This document shows positions 9,482-17,264 of a stretch of 64,000 nucleotides of DNA, in pieces; position 1 is the stretch's first letter, and every line of letters begins with the position of its first letter. The translations under genes and the position numbers were made by a program. This DNA is from Planctomycetaceae bacterium. GTDB lineage: Bacteria > Planctomycetota > Planctomycetia > Planctomycetales > Planctomycetaceae. The stretch lies in contig JAWKUA010000003.1 in the NCBI GenBank assembly GCA_041398785.1, positions 124,001 to 188,000 on the forward strand. The letters run 5' to 3'. The notes under the pieces were generated by a model. The model was given only the letters and a program-made list of their open reading frames with translations. It was not told where the DNA came from and ran no database searches.

Positions 9482-9528
9482 CAGGTTCCTGCCTGACAAT
9501 GTGTTCAGAGTTGTCAGGTGGGAGCCTG
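9482..9528. repeat. Palindromic intergenic repeat (CAGGTTCC/CCTGACAA type)
   Basis: Arms at 9482-9499 and 9511-9528 form an imperfect 18-bp stem with an 11-base loop; the inner CCTGACAA/TTGTCAGG part is perfect. It lies in the 236-base spacer between the nitrite reductase and the Fe-S/anchor gene. The design (CAGG-TCC-rich stem with a TTGTCAGG return arm) resembles intergenic palindromes I associate with planctomycete genomes; that recollection cannot be checked here. Confidence 0.6.
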
Positions 9529-9553
9529 ATGTAGGATCACCTTGGAAACTAAT

Positions 9554-9612
9554 GTCGCCTTCGCTCCGCGAAAGGTCGCGGGAATCGCTGCTTTCGCGGA
9601 GCGAAAGGCGAC
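9554..9612. repeat. Long hairpin repeat (GTCGCCTT / CGCTCCGCGAAAG)
   Basis: The left arm at 9554-9574 and right arm at 9591-9612 are complementary over 21 bases, apart from one extra base in the right arm, with a 16-base loop. The right arm reads CTTTCGCGGAGCGAAAGG followed by CGAC. This is far more stable than most terminators but lacks a T-tract. It stands directly next to the palindrome at 9482-9528, so the spacer holds two different palindromic elements in tandem. Confidence 0.7.
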
Positions 9613-9673
9613 CTTCACTGATCGATCTGCCCTAATACATTGACCGACATCCTTCGCCTCGTGGCCTCGTCCA

Positions 9674-11464
9674 CTACGATTTTGCGTACACATTTTCCGG
9701 CCGATCGATGAAGGACGAACTTGCAGGCTCGGCTTGCGGTGGCGGCGAAGTTTCCGCCACAGAACCTGCTGGTTCGGTGTCCGATTCCAACCGAGCAAAG
9801 TACCTTCGCAGACCAGCACAGCCGGGACAGAAGACGGGCGGATCTTCGCCCTGATGCTGATGATTGCAGCCTTCGCAGACCCATGTGGGGACGGTGTAAT
9901 CCGTGTCGCCGACCTTCTGAGCTTCTTCAGCCTGAATGCGTTCTCGCCAGTAACTGCTGAACGTCTGGCCGGGCTTGTGTTTCAGGTAGTATTCATTCGT
10001 GACCTCTTCGACAAGATTCGGAAGCTGGTCAACGTCAACTCCCAGTCGATAGGGCAGCCCCATGTGAACCTGCCCGGAGATGCCGCCTCCCAGACACACG
10101 TCGAAGCCTTCGCGAGTTCCGATCAATCGGCGAACCCGAACACCCTTCAGACCGATGTCGGCGGTGAAATGCTGAGCACAACTGGATGGACAACCGCTCA
10201 TGTGAATGCGAATTCCATGCAGCTTGAGAGCCTTCTTTCGCAGCTTGTTGATCAGTTGCAGCATGTGCCCTTTAGTTTCCGTGACGGCAATGTTGCAGAA
10301 CTGACTGCCCGTGCAGGCCATGGTGTTCAGTTCATATTCGTCCGCATGAACGCTCAGTCCCAGTGCGGCTGCGTCGGTCGCCGCGGCGGATTTGAAACCC
10401 GTGGGAATGTTAATGACGGCAATGCCCTGTTCCTGAGTCGTCCGCAGTTCGCCACTGCCCCATTTGCGGCTGAGAATCGCCAGCCCTTCCAGTTGCCTCC
10501 ACGTCATTCGACCCAGCGGCACAGATAGCCCCATCGTCCACAGCTTCGTTTCCTTCTGGCGATACCAGCCGACGAATTCTTCCGGTGTCGATGACGGAAT
10601 CGGTTCCGCAATTGATGGTTCCAGTCGAAAGAGAAGTTTTTCCTCCAGCCACTGCAACACACCGCTGATGCCGATTTCTTCGACCAGAAACCGCAACCGC
10701 GCGTTGTTGCGTCTTTCCCTGGCCCCCTTTGCTCGAAACAGTTCGATGATTGCCGTCGTCAGCGGAACGACCAGATCCGGGTAGACAAACACCGGAAGGT
10801 GCCACGCCAGCCGAGGATTCTGTCCCTGAGTGCCCGCCAGCAGGACCTGGAATCCGACGTCGCCGTCGGAATTGTGAGCTGCCAGAAAGCTGAGATCCTG
10901 CGTCCAGTAGTGAGCCGGATGGTCTTCGGTTCCGTTGAAGCAGATGTTCAGTTTCCGCGGCAGATCCGAAAAGTCACGATTGTCCAGATAGATGGCGTCG
11001 ACATCGCGACACAACTGCCGCGTGTCGATCAGGTCGTGTGACATCAGTCCGCTGAATGGGTGTCCGAACACGTTCCGAATGTTGTCATGGCCGGTCTGTT
11101 TGGAAGTCAGCCCAACCTTCTCCAAACGGGTCGTCACCTTTGGTAGATGACTGATTTCCAGTCCCTGAATCTGGACATTGGCTCGTGTGGTAATGTCAAC
11201 GATCCCGTGGCCATATTCGTAAGCCATCAACGCGATTTCTTTGGCCTGATCCGCCGTCATTTCATTCGCGGTGATGCGAATGCGGTTCATGTAACGGCCG
11301 GGAGCATCACGTTTCCGGTAAAAGAATCCGTGCCACTTCATCCGCTCCAGATCCGGTGCGGGAATCTGATCCATGGGCGTCGACGCCGCTGCGTACTGCT
11401 GAACGTCGGGCCAGACGTCAAACGGATGCTTTTCAGCCTTCCACACTTCAATCGGATTTGCCAT
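9674..11464 (-). CDS. nirA: Ferredoxin-type nitrite reductase (siroheme) with C-terminal rubredoxin-like domain
   Basis: Reduces nitrite to ammonium with siroheme and a [4Fe-4S] cluster, in the cytoplasm. The two ferredoxin-like half repeats and the siroheme domain are all present. Cluster ligands are seen as CTGSQFC (cysteines near residues 384 and 390) and SGCPSSC (425 and 429), the spacing of the nitrite/sulfite reductase family; NirA is preferred over sulfite reductase because of the adjacent nitrate reductase and NarK. After the normal end of the family (about residue 515) there is an extra segment with WVCEGC and FCPGCAG separated by HQHQGEDPP, the rubrerythrin-type rubredoxin knuckle pair, then a low-complexity tail to residue 596. 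The ATG at 11464 is used; a GTG lies one codon upstream. Confidence 0.92.
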   Translation of the reverse strand: MANPIEVWKAEKHPFDVWPDVQQYAAASTPMDQIPAPDLERMKWHGFFYRKRDAPGRYMNRIRITANEMTADQAKEIALMAYEYGHGIVDITTRANVQIQGLEISHLPKVTTRLEKVGLTSKQTGHDNIRNVFGHPFSGLMSHDLIDTRQLCRDVDAIYLDNRDFSDLPRKLNICFNGTEDHPAHYWTQDLSFLAAHNSDGDVGFQVLLAGTQGQNPRLAWHLPVFVYPDLVVPLTTAIIELFRAKGARERRNNARLRFLVEEIGISGVLQWLEEKLLFRLEPSIAEPIPSSTPEEFVGWYRQKETKLWTMGLSVPLGRMTWRQLEGLAILSRKWGSGELRTTQEQGIAVINIPTGFKSAAATDAAALGLSVHADEYELNTMACTGSQFCNIAVTETKGHMLQLINKLRKKALKLHGIRIHMSGCPSSCAQHFTADIGLKGVRVRRLIGTREGFDVCLGGGISGQVHMGLPYRLGVDVDQLPNLVEEVTNEYYLKHKPGQTFSSYWRERIQAEEAQKVGDTDYTVPTWVCEGCNHQHQGEDPPVFCPGCAGLRRYFARLESDTEPAGSVAETSPPPQAEPASSSFIDRPENVYAKS

Positions 11465-11553
11465 CACCGCTTACCCGTCACTCGGTTTCATTCTTGAAAC
11501 GACACGTCTCGCTGATCGCCACCGACCTTGCAAACTGTCGTTTCATTCGTTTG

Positions 11554-11843
11554 ACCCGTGGCCGTGAGGCCAAGCTGCTCCCCAAAACCTGGCCGCGCGG
11601 TTTTTAATTTGCGCGATTTCAGGCCCGGAGGGCCGATACATCCAATGCCGGTGGCGTGAGCCACCGGTTTGCGAGCGTCAACAACCCGAGGCCTGAAGGG
11701 CCGAAACACGGGAAAATGTGTCGACCCTCCGGCCCTGAATTGCTGTCTTTTCTCTGGTCCGGTGGCTCACGCCACCGGCTGACGATTTGCCGGGCTTCCA
11801 GCCCTGACGAAATGCGCAACTTCAAACCCGCGAGGCCACGGGT
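11554..11843. repeat. Nested palindromic repeat cluster
   Basis: The spacer between narK and nirA (about 530 bases) is mostly a set of concentric inverted repeats. The outermost pair is ACCCGTGGCC at 11554-11563 with GGCCACGGGT at 11834-11843. Inside is a module TTCAGGCCCGGAGGGCC near 11619, repeated inverted and slightly diverged as GACCCTCCGGCCCTGAA near 11723-11739. Two perfect hairpins, CCGGTGGC-GTGA-GCCACCGG at 11648-11667 and CCGGTGGC-TCAC-GCCACCGG at 11759-11778, are in opposite orientation. A further AGCCTGAAGGCT palindrome sits near 11969. I see no gene here. This looks like a mobile palindromic repeat family rather than a regulatory site. Confidence 0.8.
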
Positions 11844-11993
11844 TAACCGAGAAGAGGTGCTTTTTTGATTAATTCAACAGCTCGCTTGCGTCGGTGGAAT
11901 CTCGACTGCTCACCTAAAAAGGGGGCGTTCTAGCCTGTGTTTGCTTCACTAAGCGGCGGCAGCCTGAAGGCTGTACTCCAACACATCGCTCGT

Positions 11994-13355
11994 TTAGGTT
12001 CCGACCGGAACTGCACCTGCGATCGGTTCGGCAACCGGCTGTGGAGCGAATTCACGTTCTGTGCTTTCGCTGAACTTCACGAGGAAGCTCAGGAAGGAAC
12101 ACCCGGTCACGACGGCACCGAGGATGAACAGCGCGGTGGGCCATGTGATTGCGGAAGACTTAAACAGAAAGCCCGCCGCGACGGCACCCGCGTTTCCACC
12201 GGCACCGACGATTCCTGCAACTGATCCCAGAGCTCGACGATTGATGAACGGCACGACCGAGAAGGTCGCTCCTTCTGACATCTGCACAAACAGACTGAAC
12301 AGCAGCAGCATCGGAATGGCCAGCGTCAGTGTGTGCATTCTGGCGAACAGCATCAGAGCCAGACCCTCGCAGAATAATGCAATGAACAGCCATCGGACTC
12401 GGCCCGAAAGCCCCCACTTTTCACCGAACTTGTCACCAAACACACCACCCAGCGTTCGAGCAAAAATATTCATCAGGCCGAACAGGCTGGCAATCAGTCC
12501 TGCGGTGCCGACAGCCTTCAGCGGGTCCATGTTCTGGAAGTATTCGAAGTAGTCGACGAAGTAGAGTGCTGCGACGTTGTTGATCGTCAGTTCGATCCCG
12601 AAACAGGCTCCGTAAATGACGAACAACGCCCAGACTCGGCTGTCGCGACAGGCTTCCAGAAACGTGCCTTTGACCGTCTTCGATTCCGGCATCTGCCCGC
12701 TCGCTCGGAGATCTGCGAAGTTGCCTTCCGGAGTGTCCTGGTCAAAAAGTAATAGGCAACTTCCGGTCAGAGCACACACAGCACCGGCAACGACCATCGC
12801 CGCACGCCAGCCGGATTGTTCAGTGAAACCCAGTGTCGTGACGAACAGACCAAACAGCAGCGGCATCACCAGCTGAGTCACTCCGCCACCGAGGTTGCCC
12901 CAGCCGGCTGTCGTGGCATTCGCGGTTCCCACACAATTCGGGGCAAACATGACCGAAGTGTGATACTGAGTGATCACGAACGAAGCTCCGATCACTCCGA
13001 TCAGAACTCGAAAGATCAGAAACGTCTGAAAGTCATGAGCAAAGCCGATCACCATCACCGGCAGCGACCCCAGAATCAGCAGCCACGTATAGGCAATTCG
13101 CGGTCCGACTCGATCACACAACCACCCGATGAACAGCCGAGCCAGGACTGTGATGGCCACTGACCCAATAATGCACCAGCCAATCTGATCCTTCGAAAGA
13201 TCCATTTCTTCGCGAACGACTTTCATCAATGGTGCAATGCCGAACCACGCGAAGAAGCACAGAAAAAAGGCGAACCACGACATATGGAACGCCCGCATCT
13301 GCGGCGACGAGAAATTGAACAGCTGAATCCGTTTGGCCTTTTGTGAATTGAGCAT
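11994..13355 (-). CDS. narK: NarK-type nitrate/nitrite transporter (MFS)
   Basis: Major facilitator with about 12 membrane helices predicted to import nitrate (or exchange nitrate and nitrite) across the cytoplasmic membrane. The loop after helix 2 has the MFS signature RLFIGWLCDRVGPR. The nitrate-porter motif appears as NATTAGWGNLGGGVTQL near residue 140, the glycine-rich nitrate signature of NarK/NasA porters. Length from the ATG at 13355 is 453 residues, normal for the family; 30 upstream codons in the same frame lack porter similarity and were excluded. It is the first gene of the nitrate block, with nirA, the Fe-S/anchor gene and nasA following on the same strand. A sigma-54-like element lies about 75 bases upstream. 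Confidence 0.93.
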   Translation of the reverse strand: MLNSQKAKRIQLFNFSSPQMRAFHMSWFAFFLCFFAWFGIAPLMKVVREEMDLSKDQIGWCIIGSVAITVLARLFIGWLCDRVGPRIAYTWLLILGSLPVMVIGFAHDFQTFLIFRVLIGVIGASFVITQYHTSVMFAPNCVGTANATTAGWGNLGGGVTQLVMPLLFGLFVTTLGFTEQSGWRAAMVVAGAVCALTGSCLLLFDQDTPEGNFADLRASGQMPESKTVKGTFLEACRDSRVWALFVIYGACFGIELTINNVAALYFVDYFEYFQNMDPLKAVGTAGLIASLFGLMNIFARTLGGVFGDKFGEKWGLSGRVRWLFIALFCEGLALMLFARMHTLTLAIPMLLLFSLFVQMSEGATFSVVPFINRRALGSVAGIVGAGGNAGAVAAGFLFKSSAITWPTALFILGAVVTGCSFLSFLVKFSESTEREFAPQPVAEPIAGAVPVGT

Positions 13356-14022
13356 TGAGAGGTCCGACAATCGTGAATCAAAGCAAACTGAATGGTCCTC
13401 GCCTGCCAATCTGCCAGACGGCGCCGTACGCAACGAACATGCCATTTGTTAATAAGATTCACAGTCAGCCAGCAACATGCGTGAATTGCAGGCACTCGCC
13501 GAAATGTCTGCTGTTGACGTAAAGAAGTGGCCGAACGCAGCGTCGCTGCCAACCGATTGATATGTCGGCATCACTGCCCAAAAGTCAGGCGACCGCCAAA
13601 GGCAAGGCGCCCCGGTGAGCGCTGGCTCATACGGCATTCTCAAGCGGCGACGGCTCTGGTCAGTGCCAGGTCGTCTGGAAAACCCGTCGTGACGTGGTCG
13701 ACGCGTGTGATCCTCCATCGCCGGGCAATCGAAAATCGGCGTTGGAAGTGAAGGTGACTGACTTCCGATTCGATCACGGAAGTCTCCGAAACTCTCGTGG
13801 TGCAGAGATCACGGCTTCGACGTTAAATCGCCAGCGGGCCACGAAAGGAACTCAGACCGGTTCGGCAATCGCACGAGGCCCGGCGAACCCTGCGGATCGG
13901 TGCTTGTGTCGTGGTTTCAGGAACGGGATGAATCGCCGCCTGCCGACAGTGGCGTTGACCCTCAGCAGCCCGTCCTGTCCAATTCGCGCTGAAATTGCAG
14001 CCTTCGCGCAGAAAAATTCCTT
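13356..14022. other. Intergenic region between narK and metG
   Basis: About 670 bases separate the divergent narK and metG genes. The half nearest narK holds the candidate promoter listed separately. A small perfect palindrome, GACTTCCG at 13760-13767 and CGGAAGTC at 13777-13784, lies in the metG half. Frames present here show no recognisable domain or ribosome binding site, so I annotate no gene. Confidence 0.6.
13428..13444 (-). promoter_or_regulatory. Candidate sigma-54 promoter for narK
   Basis: Read on the minus strand the bases are TGGCATGTTCGTTGCGT: the GG and GC of the -24/-12 elements are exactly ten bases apart, and 9 of the 11 usual consensus positions (TGGCAC-N5-TTGCW) match. The downstream edge is 72 bases before the narK ATG, a reasonable leader length. 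Sigma-54 control of nitrate uptake is well known in other bacteria; here it is inference from one short match. Confidence 0.35.
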
Positions 14023-16098
14023 ATGACACAGCGACGCATTCTGGTCACATCCGCCCTGCCCTACGCCAACGGGCACATCCACATCGGTCATCTGGTTGAG
14101 TACATCCAGACGGACATCTGGGTGCGTTTCCAGAAGCTCCGCGGCCATCGCTGCGTGTATGTTTGTGCCGACGACACGCACGGCACAGCGATCATGATCC
14201 GTGCCCGCAAGGAAGGTCGCCGCGAGGAAGACGTTATTGCCGACATGCAGGAAGCCCACCTGCGCGACTTTAATTCGTTCGGTATCGAATTCGACAACTA
14301 TGGCAGCACCGACAGCGAGGAAAACCGCGAATGCTGCCATCGGCTGTGGTCCGCCATTCGTCAGGCCGGACTTGTCAGCGAAAAGGAAGTGCAGCAGTTG
14401 TACGACCCCGAAGCCGGCACGTTTCTGGCCGATCGCTTCGTGCGAGGCACCTGCCCGAAGTGCAAGTCACCGGACCAGCCGGGAGACAACTGCAGCAAGT
14501 GCGGCACGACGTACACTCCGGCGGACCTGCTTGATCCGAAGAGCACGCTGTCCGGTGCAACGCCGGAAGTACGATCTGCGCCACATCTGTTCATCGAGCT
14601 GGAACAACTGCACGAATTTCTGAACGACTGGACTCAATCCGGGCGACATCTGCAGCCCGAGGTCACCAACTATCTGAAAGGCCACTTCCTGGGTGAGCCG
14701 CTGCGGGACTGGGATATTTCGCGGCCGGCTCCGTATTTCGGCTTTGAAATTCCCGACAGTCCCGGCAACTACTGGTACGTCTGGTTTGACGCTCCGATCG
14801 GCTACATGGCGTCGACTCAGCAGTGGTGCGACCGACACGATGAAAACTTCGCAGACTGGTGGCGAAGCGATTCTGACGCCGAAGTGCATCACTTTATCGG
14901 CAAGGATATTACGTATTTCCATACGCTGTTCTGGCCGGGAATGCTGAAGACGGCAGACTGCAACCTTCCCGAGAAGGTGCACATCCACGGTTTTCTGACC
15001 GTGGCGGGTGAGAAGATGTCGAAGTCGAAGGGCACGTTCGTGATGGCTTCGACGTACCTGAAACACCTGCCGCCGGAGGTTCTGCGATACTACTACGCCA
15101 GCAAACTGGGTTCGGGGCTGGACGACATCGACCTGAATCTGGACGAATTCGTCAGCAAGGCCAACGCCGATCTGGTGGGCAAGCTGGTCAACCTGGCTTC
15201 TCGAACGGCGAAGTTTGTCGCCGAGCAGAGTCTCAGCGAAACGTACCCGGACGACGGCGGCCTCTTCGAACAGGCCGCTGCAGGAGGCGACGCGATCGCC
15301 GCAGCCTACGAAGACTGCAACTACAACGCGGCCATTCGCGAAATCATGCTGCTGGCAGACAAGGCCAACAAGTTCGTGGAAGATCATCAGCCGTGGGTGC
15401 TCCGCAAGGATCCGGCCAGGGTCGGCGAGTTGCGCGACGTCTGCACTGTCGCGCTGAATCTGTTCCGGCAACTTGTGATTTACCTTGCGCCCGTACTGCC
15501 GACTCTGGCAAAACAGACAGAAGAACTGCTCAACGCACCGATCAAACACTGGGACGAAAGTCAGACTCCGCTGCTGGGAACACCCGTCAGCGCATTCACT
15601 CATTTAATGAAACGTATTGAGGACAAGCAGGTTCAAGCCATGATTGAAGACAGCAAAGAAGACAACGCCGCCGACGCTGGTGCCGGCACGGAAACCACCG
15701 GTCCCGAGTTCCACGCGGCGGACACGTGGAAGGATTCCGGCGACGCTCTGGCGAAGGAACCGCTGGCCGGTGAATGCACGATCGACGATTTCATGAAGGT
15801 CGATCTGCGAGTCGCCCGGATCATCGAAGCCGGTCACGTCGAAGGTGCCGACAAACTGCTGCAGTTGACCCTGTCACTCGGCGGCGGAGAGACTCGCAAC
15901 GTCTTCGCCGGCATCAAGTCCGCCTACGATCCGGCAACACTGATCGGACGACTGGTAGTGTGCGTGGCGAATCTGAAACCCCGCCAGATGAAGTTCGGCC
16001 TCAGTCAGGGAATGGTCTGCGCCAGCGGCAGCGGTGGAAAAGAAGTCTTCCTGCTGAGTCCGGATGACGGGGCAGTGCCGGGACAGCGCGTGCATTGA
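14023..16098 (+). CDS. metG: Methionyl-tRNA synthetase
   Basis: Class I synthetase charging tRNA-Met. The HIHIGH signature is at residues 18-23. A zinc knuckle with CPKC and CSKC lies at about residues 144-162 in the connective domain, and KMSKSKGTF near residue 330 is a canonical KMSKS loop. The C-terminal 100 residues (from about 590) form the tRNA-binding domain (DLRVARIIEAGHVEGADKLL ... RQMKFGLSQGM) used for dimerisation and tRNA affinity, as in the long bacterial MetRS. At 691 residues it is the full two-domain form. It diverges from narK across the 667-base gap. Function is secure. Confidence 0.97.
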   Translation: MTQRRILVTSALPYANGHIHIGHLVEYIQTDIWVRFQKLRGHRCVYVCADDTHGTAIMIRARKEGRREEDVIADMQEAHLRDFNSFGIEFDNYGSTDSEENRECCHRLWSAIRQAGLVSEKEVQQLYDPEAGTFLADRFVRGTCPKCKSPDQPGDNCSKCGTTYTPADLLDPKSTLSGATPEVRSAPHLFIELEQLHEFLNDWTQSGRHLQPEVTNYLKGHFLGEPLRDWDISRPAPYFGFEIPDSPGNYWYVWFDAPIGYMASTQQWCDRHDENFADWWRSDSDAEVHHFIGKDITYFHTLFWPGMLKTADCNLPEKVHIHGFLTVAGEKMSKSKGTFVMASTYLKHLPPEVLRYYYASKLGSGLDDIDLNLDEFVSKANADLVGKLVNLASRTAKFVAEQSLSETYPDDGGLFEQAAAGGDAIAAAYEDCNYNAAIREIMLLADKANKFVEDHQPWVLRKDPARVGELRDVCTVALNLFRQLVIYLAPVLPTLAKQTEELLNAPIKHWDESQTPLLGTPVSAFTHLMKRIEDKQVQAMIEDSKEDNAADAGAGTETTGPEFHAADTWKDSGDALAKEPLAGECTIDDFMKVDLRVARIIEAGHVEGADKLLQLTLSLGGGETRNVFAGIKSAYDPATLIGRLVVCVANLKPRQMKFGLSQGMVCASGSGGKEVFLLSPDDGAVPGQRVH

Positions 16099-16189
16099 GA
16101 GGGAAAACATCCATACGGTCGATGTCCGAATGTTGTTATGGTTTTCAACCGGTCGGACGAGGCAAATGCATCGACACAAGGACCGCTTG

Positions 16190-16396
16190 ATGACAGAAAC
16201 TGCATCTCAGCTACTGGCCGTTTTTGACTCGCTTTCCCCACAGGAACAGCATGAGCTAATGACCGAGTTGTTGCGACGAAGCGGTGAGCTGTCAGGGCAG
16301 CGGCTGACGGATGAACAACTCGTCGGTATCGCGACGGAGACCTTCCTTGCATTGGACGCGGAGGAATTCGATGACGCGGCTACCCAGGCGAAGTGA
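16190..16396 (+). CDS. Small antitoxin-like protein
   Basis: A 68-residue protein starting MTETASQLLAVFDSLSPQEQ, with AAGGA eight bases before the ATG at 16190; a longer frame back into metG is rejected. It is all-helical, with a Glu/Leu-rich pattern (PQEQHELMTELLRR) like small addiction-module proteins encoded before PemK/MazF toxins. The next reading frame starts at 16371, inside its 3' end, with its own GAGGA ribosome binding site, and reads as the beginning of such a toxin before being disrupted. So it is probably an orphaned antitoxin. The role comes from gene order and composition; no DNA-binding motif is certain. Confidence 0.55.
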   Translation: MTETASQLLAVFDSLSPQEQHELMTELLRRSGELSGQRLTDEQLVGIATETFLALDAEEFDDAATQAK

Positions 16397-16480
16397 CGTT
16401 CGCTGGTTGATCTCGGAACGATGGCCAAGGTTCGACCATGCCTGGTGCTAAGCATTCCACCGGACCATGGCAAGCGGTGA
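16371..16480 (+). pseudogene. PemK/MazF-like toxin remnant, frameshifted and truncated
   Basis: From ATG 16371 the frame gives MTRLPRRSDV. Shifting one frame at about 16400 gives LVDLGTMAKVRPCLVLSIPP and then DHGKR before a stop at 16480. GD-V-LVDLG ... KVRPCLVLS is the N-terminal hallmark of the PemK/MazF endoribonuclease family, which cleaves mRNA. The true frame needs one shift, and the remaining roughly 80 residues of the domain are missing. It overlaps the antitoxin-like gene by 26 bases, the usual toxin-antitoxin layout, and a GAGGA site precedes it. It is dead as a toxin on this sequence. Confidence 0.6.
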
Positions 16481-16829
16481 CGGACGTTTAACATGACTAG
16501 CAGACGAAACACACGACCGACGCGCGAGTCCGTCAGGTTCTGGATGTGCACTCGAGAGATACCAGGAATCACATCCCGAAGCACAGATCGATGTTCGTCG
16601 TCAGAACGACGTTTCAATTGAATCAGGATTATTGACGCCGGGTTTTCTGGCATGGACCGCGTCGATCGGGAACCTGCCGTGTGGAGACCACTCAGAACTC
16701 TTCCTGAAGAGATATTCTCGGAAATTACGATGCTGCTGTTTGCTGACTCCCGCAGAAGCCGAACGCTCTCTTGCGAACATGGAATTTGACCATCCCATTC
16801 CGTCACGGCTGTGAGTGAGTCGAGTGCGT
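16481..16829. other. Degraded intergenic region after the toxin remnant
   Basis: About 350 bases without a supported intact gene. On the minus strand, around 16500-16640, a segment reads SIILIQLKRRSDDEHRSVLR, which weakly resembles the C-terminal part of DUF5615/PIN-like toxins; upstream parts only align if frames are changed. I treat it as a possible second decayed toxin, not a gene. Confidence 0.3.
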
Positions 16830-17264
16830 TCACGCCGCTTCGATATCGCCCTGAATCGTCACGATCAGTTTCCGCCGGCCGCCGTGGTTGCGGTGTTCGC
16901 ACAGGTAGATGCCCTGCCACGTTCCGGTCAGCAGCCGGCCGTTGGCGACGGGAATTGTCAATGACGTGTCCGTCAGAGCCGCCTTGACGTGAGCCGGCAT
17001 GTCGTCCGGGCCTTCGCAGGTATGCACGTACGGCAAGGATTCCGGAGCCAGCCGTTCCAGTGCCATGTTCATGTCCGTCAACACATCCGGATCGGCATTT
17101 TCGTTCAGCGTCAGCGATGCCGACGTGTGCCGGATGAACACATGCATCAGGCCGACTCGGAACTGCTGCAACTGCGGTACGCCGCGCAGAATGTGATTCG
17201 TAATCAGATGGCAGCCCCGCGAAAACCCGGGAAGAGTCACTTCTGTCTGAAACCACTGGTTCAT
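16830..17264 (-). CDS. YjbQ/UPF0047 family enzyme
   Basis: A 144-residue single-domain protein of the YjbQ (UPF0047) family, reported in other bacteria to have a weak thiamine-phosphate synthase activity; the true role is unsettled. Family marks are GLMHVFIRHTSASLTLNEN near residue 40, D-P-DVLTDM near residue 60, and the C-terminal GTWQGIYLCEHRNHGGRR with HRxH-type residues. Length equals that of the family. The ATG overlaps the stop of the preceding coiled-coil membrane protein by three bases (ATGA), so it is co-translated with the two genes upstream, an association I cannot explain functionally. Confidence 0.88.
   Translation of the reverse strand: MNQWFQTEVTLPGFSRGCHLITNHILRGVPQLQQFRVGLMHVFIRHTSASLTLNENADPDVLTDMNMALERLAPESLPYVHTCEGPDDMPAHVKAALTDTSLTIPVANGRLLTGTWQGIYLCEHRNHGGRRKLIVTIQGDIEAA

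Noticed and set aside
16207..17256. 349-residue minus-strand frame across the toxin remnant and yjbQ
   Set aside because: Covers yjbQ in another frame; only a short piece weakly resembles a toxin domain, so not annotated as a gene.
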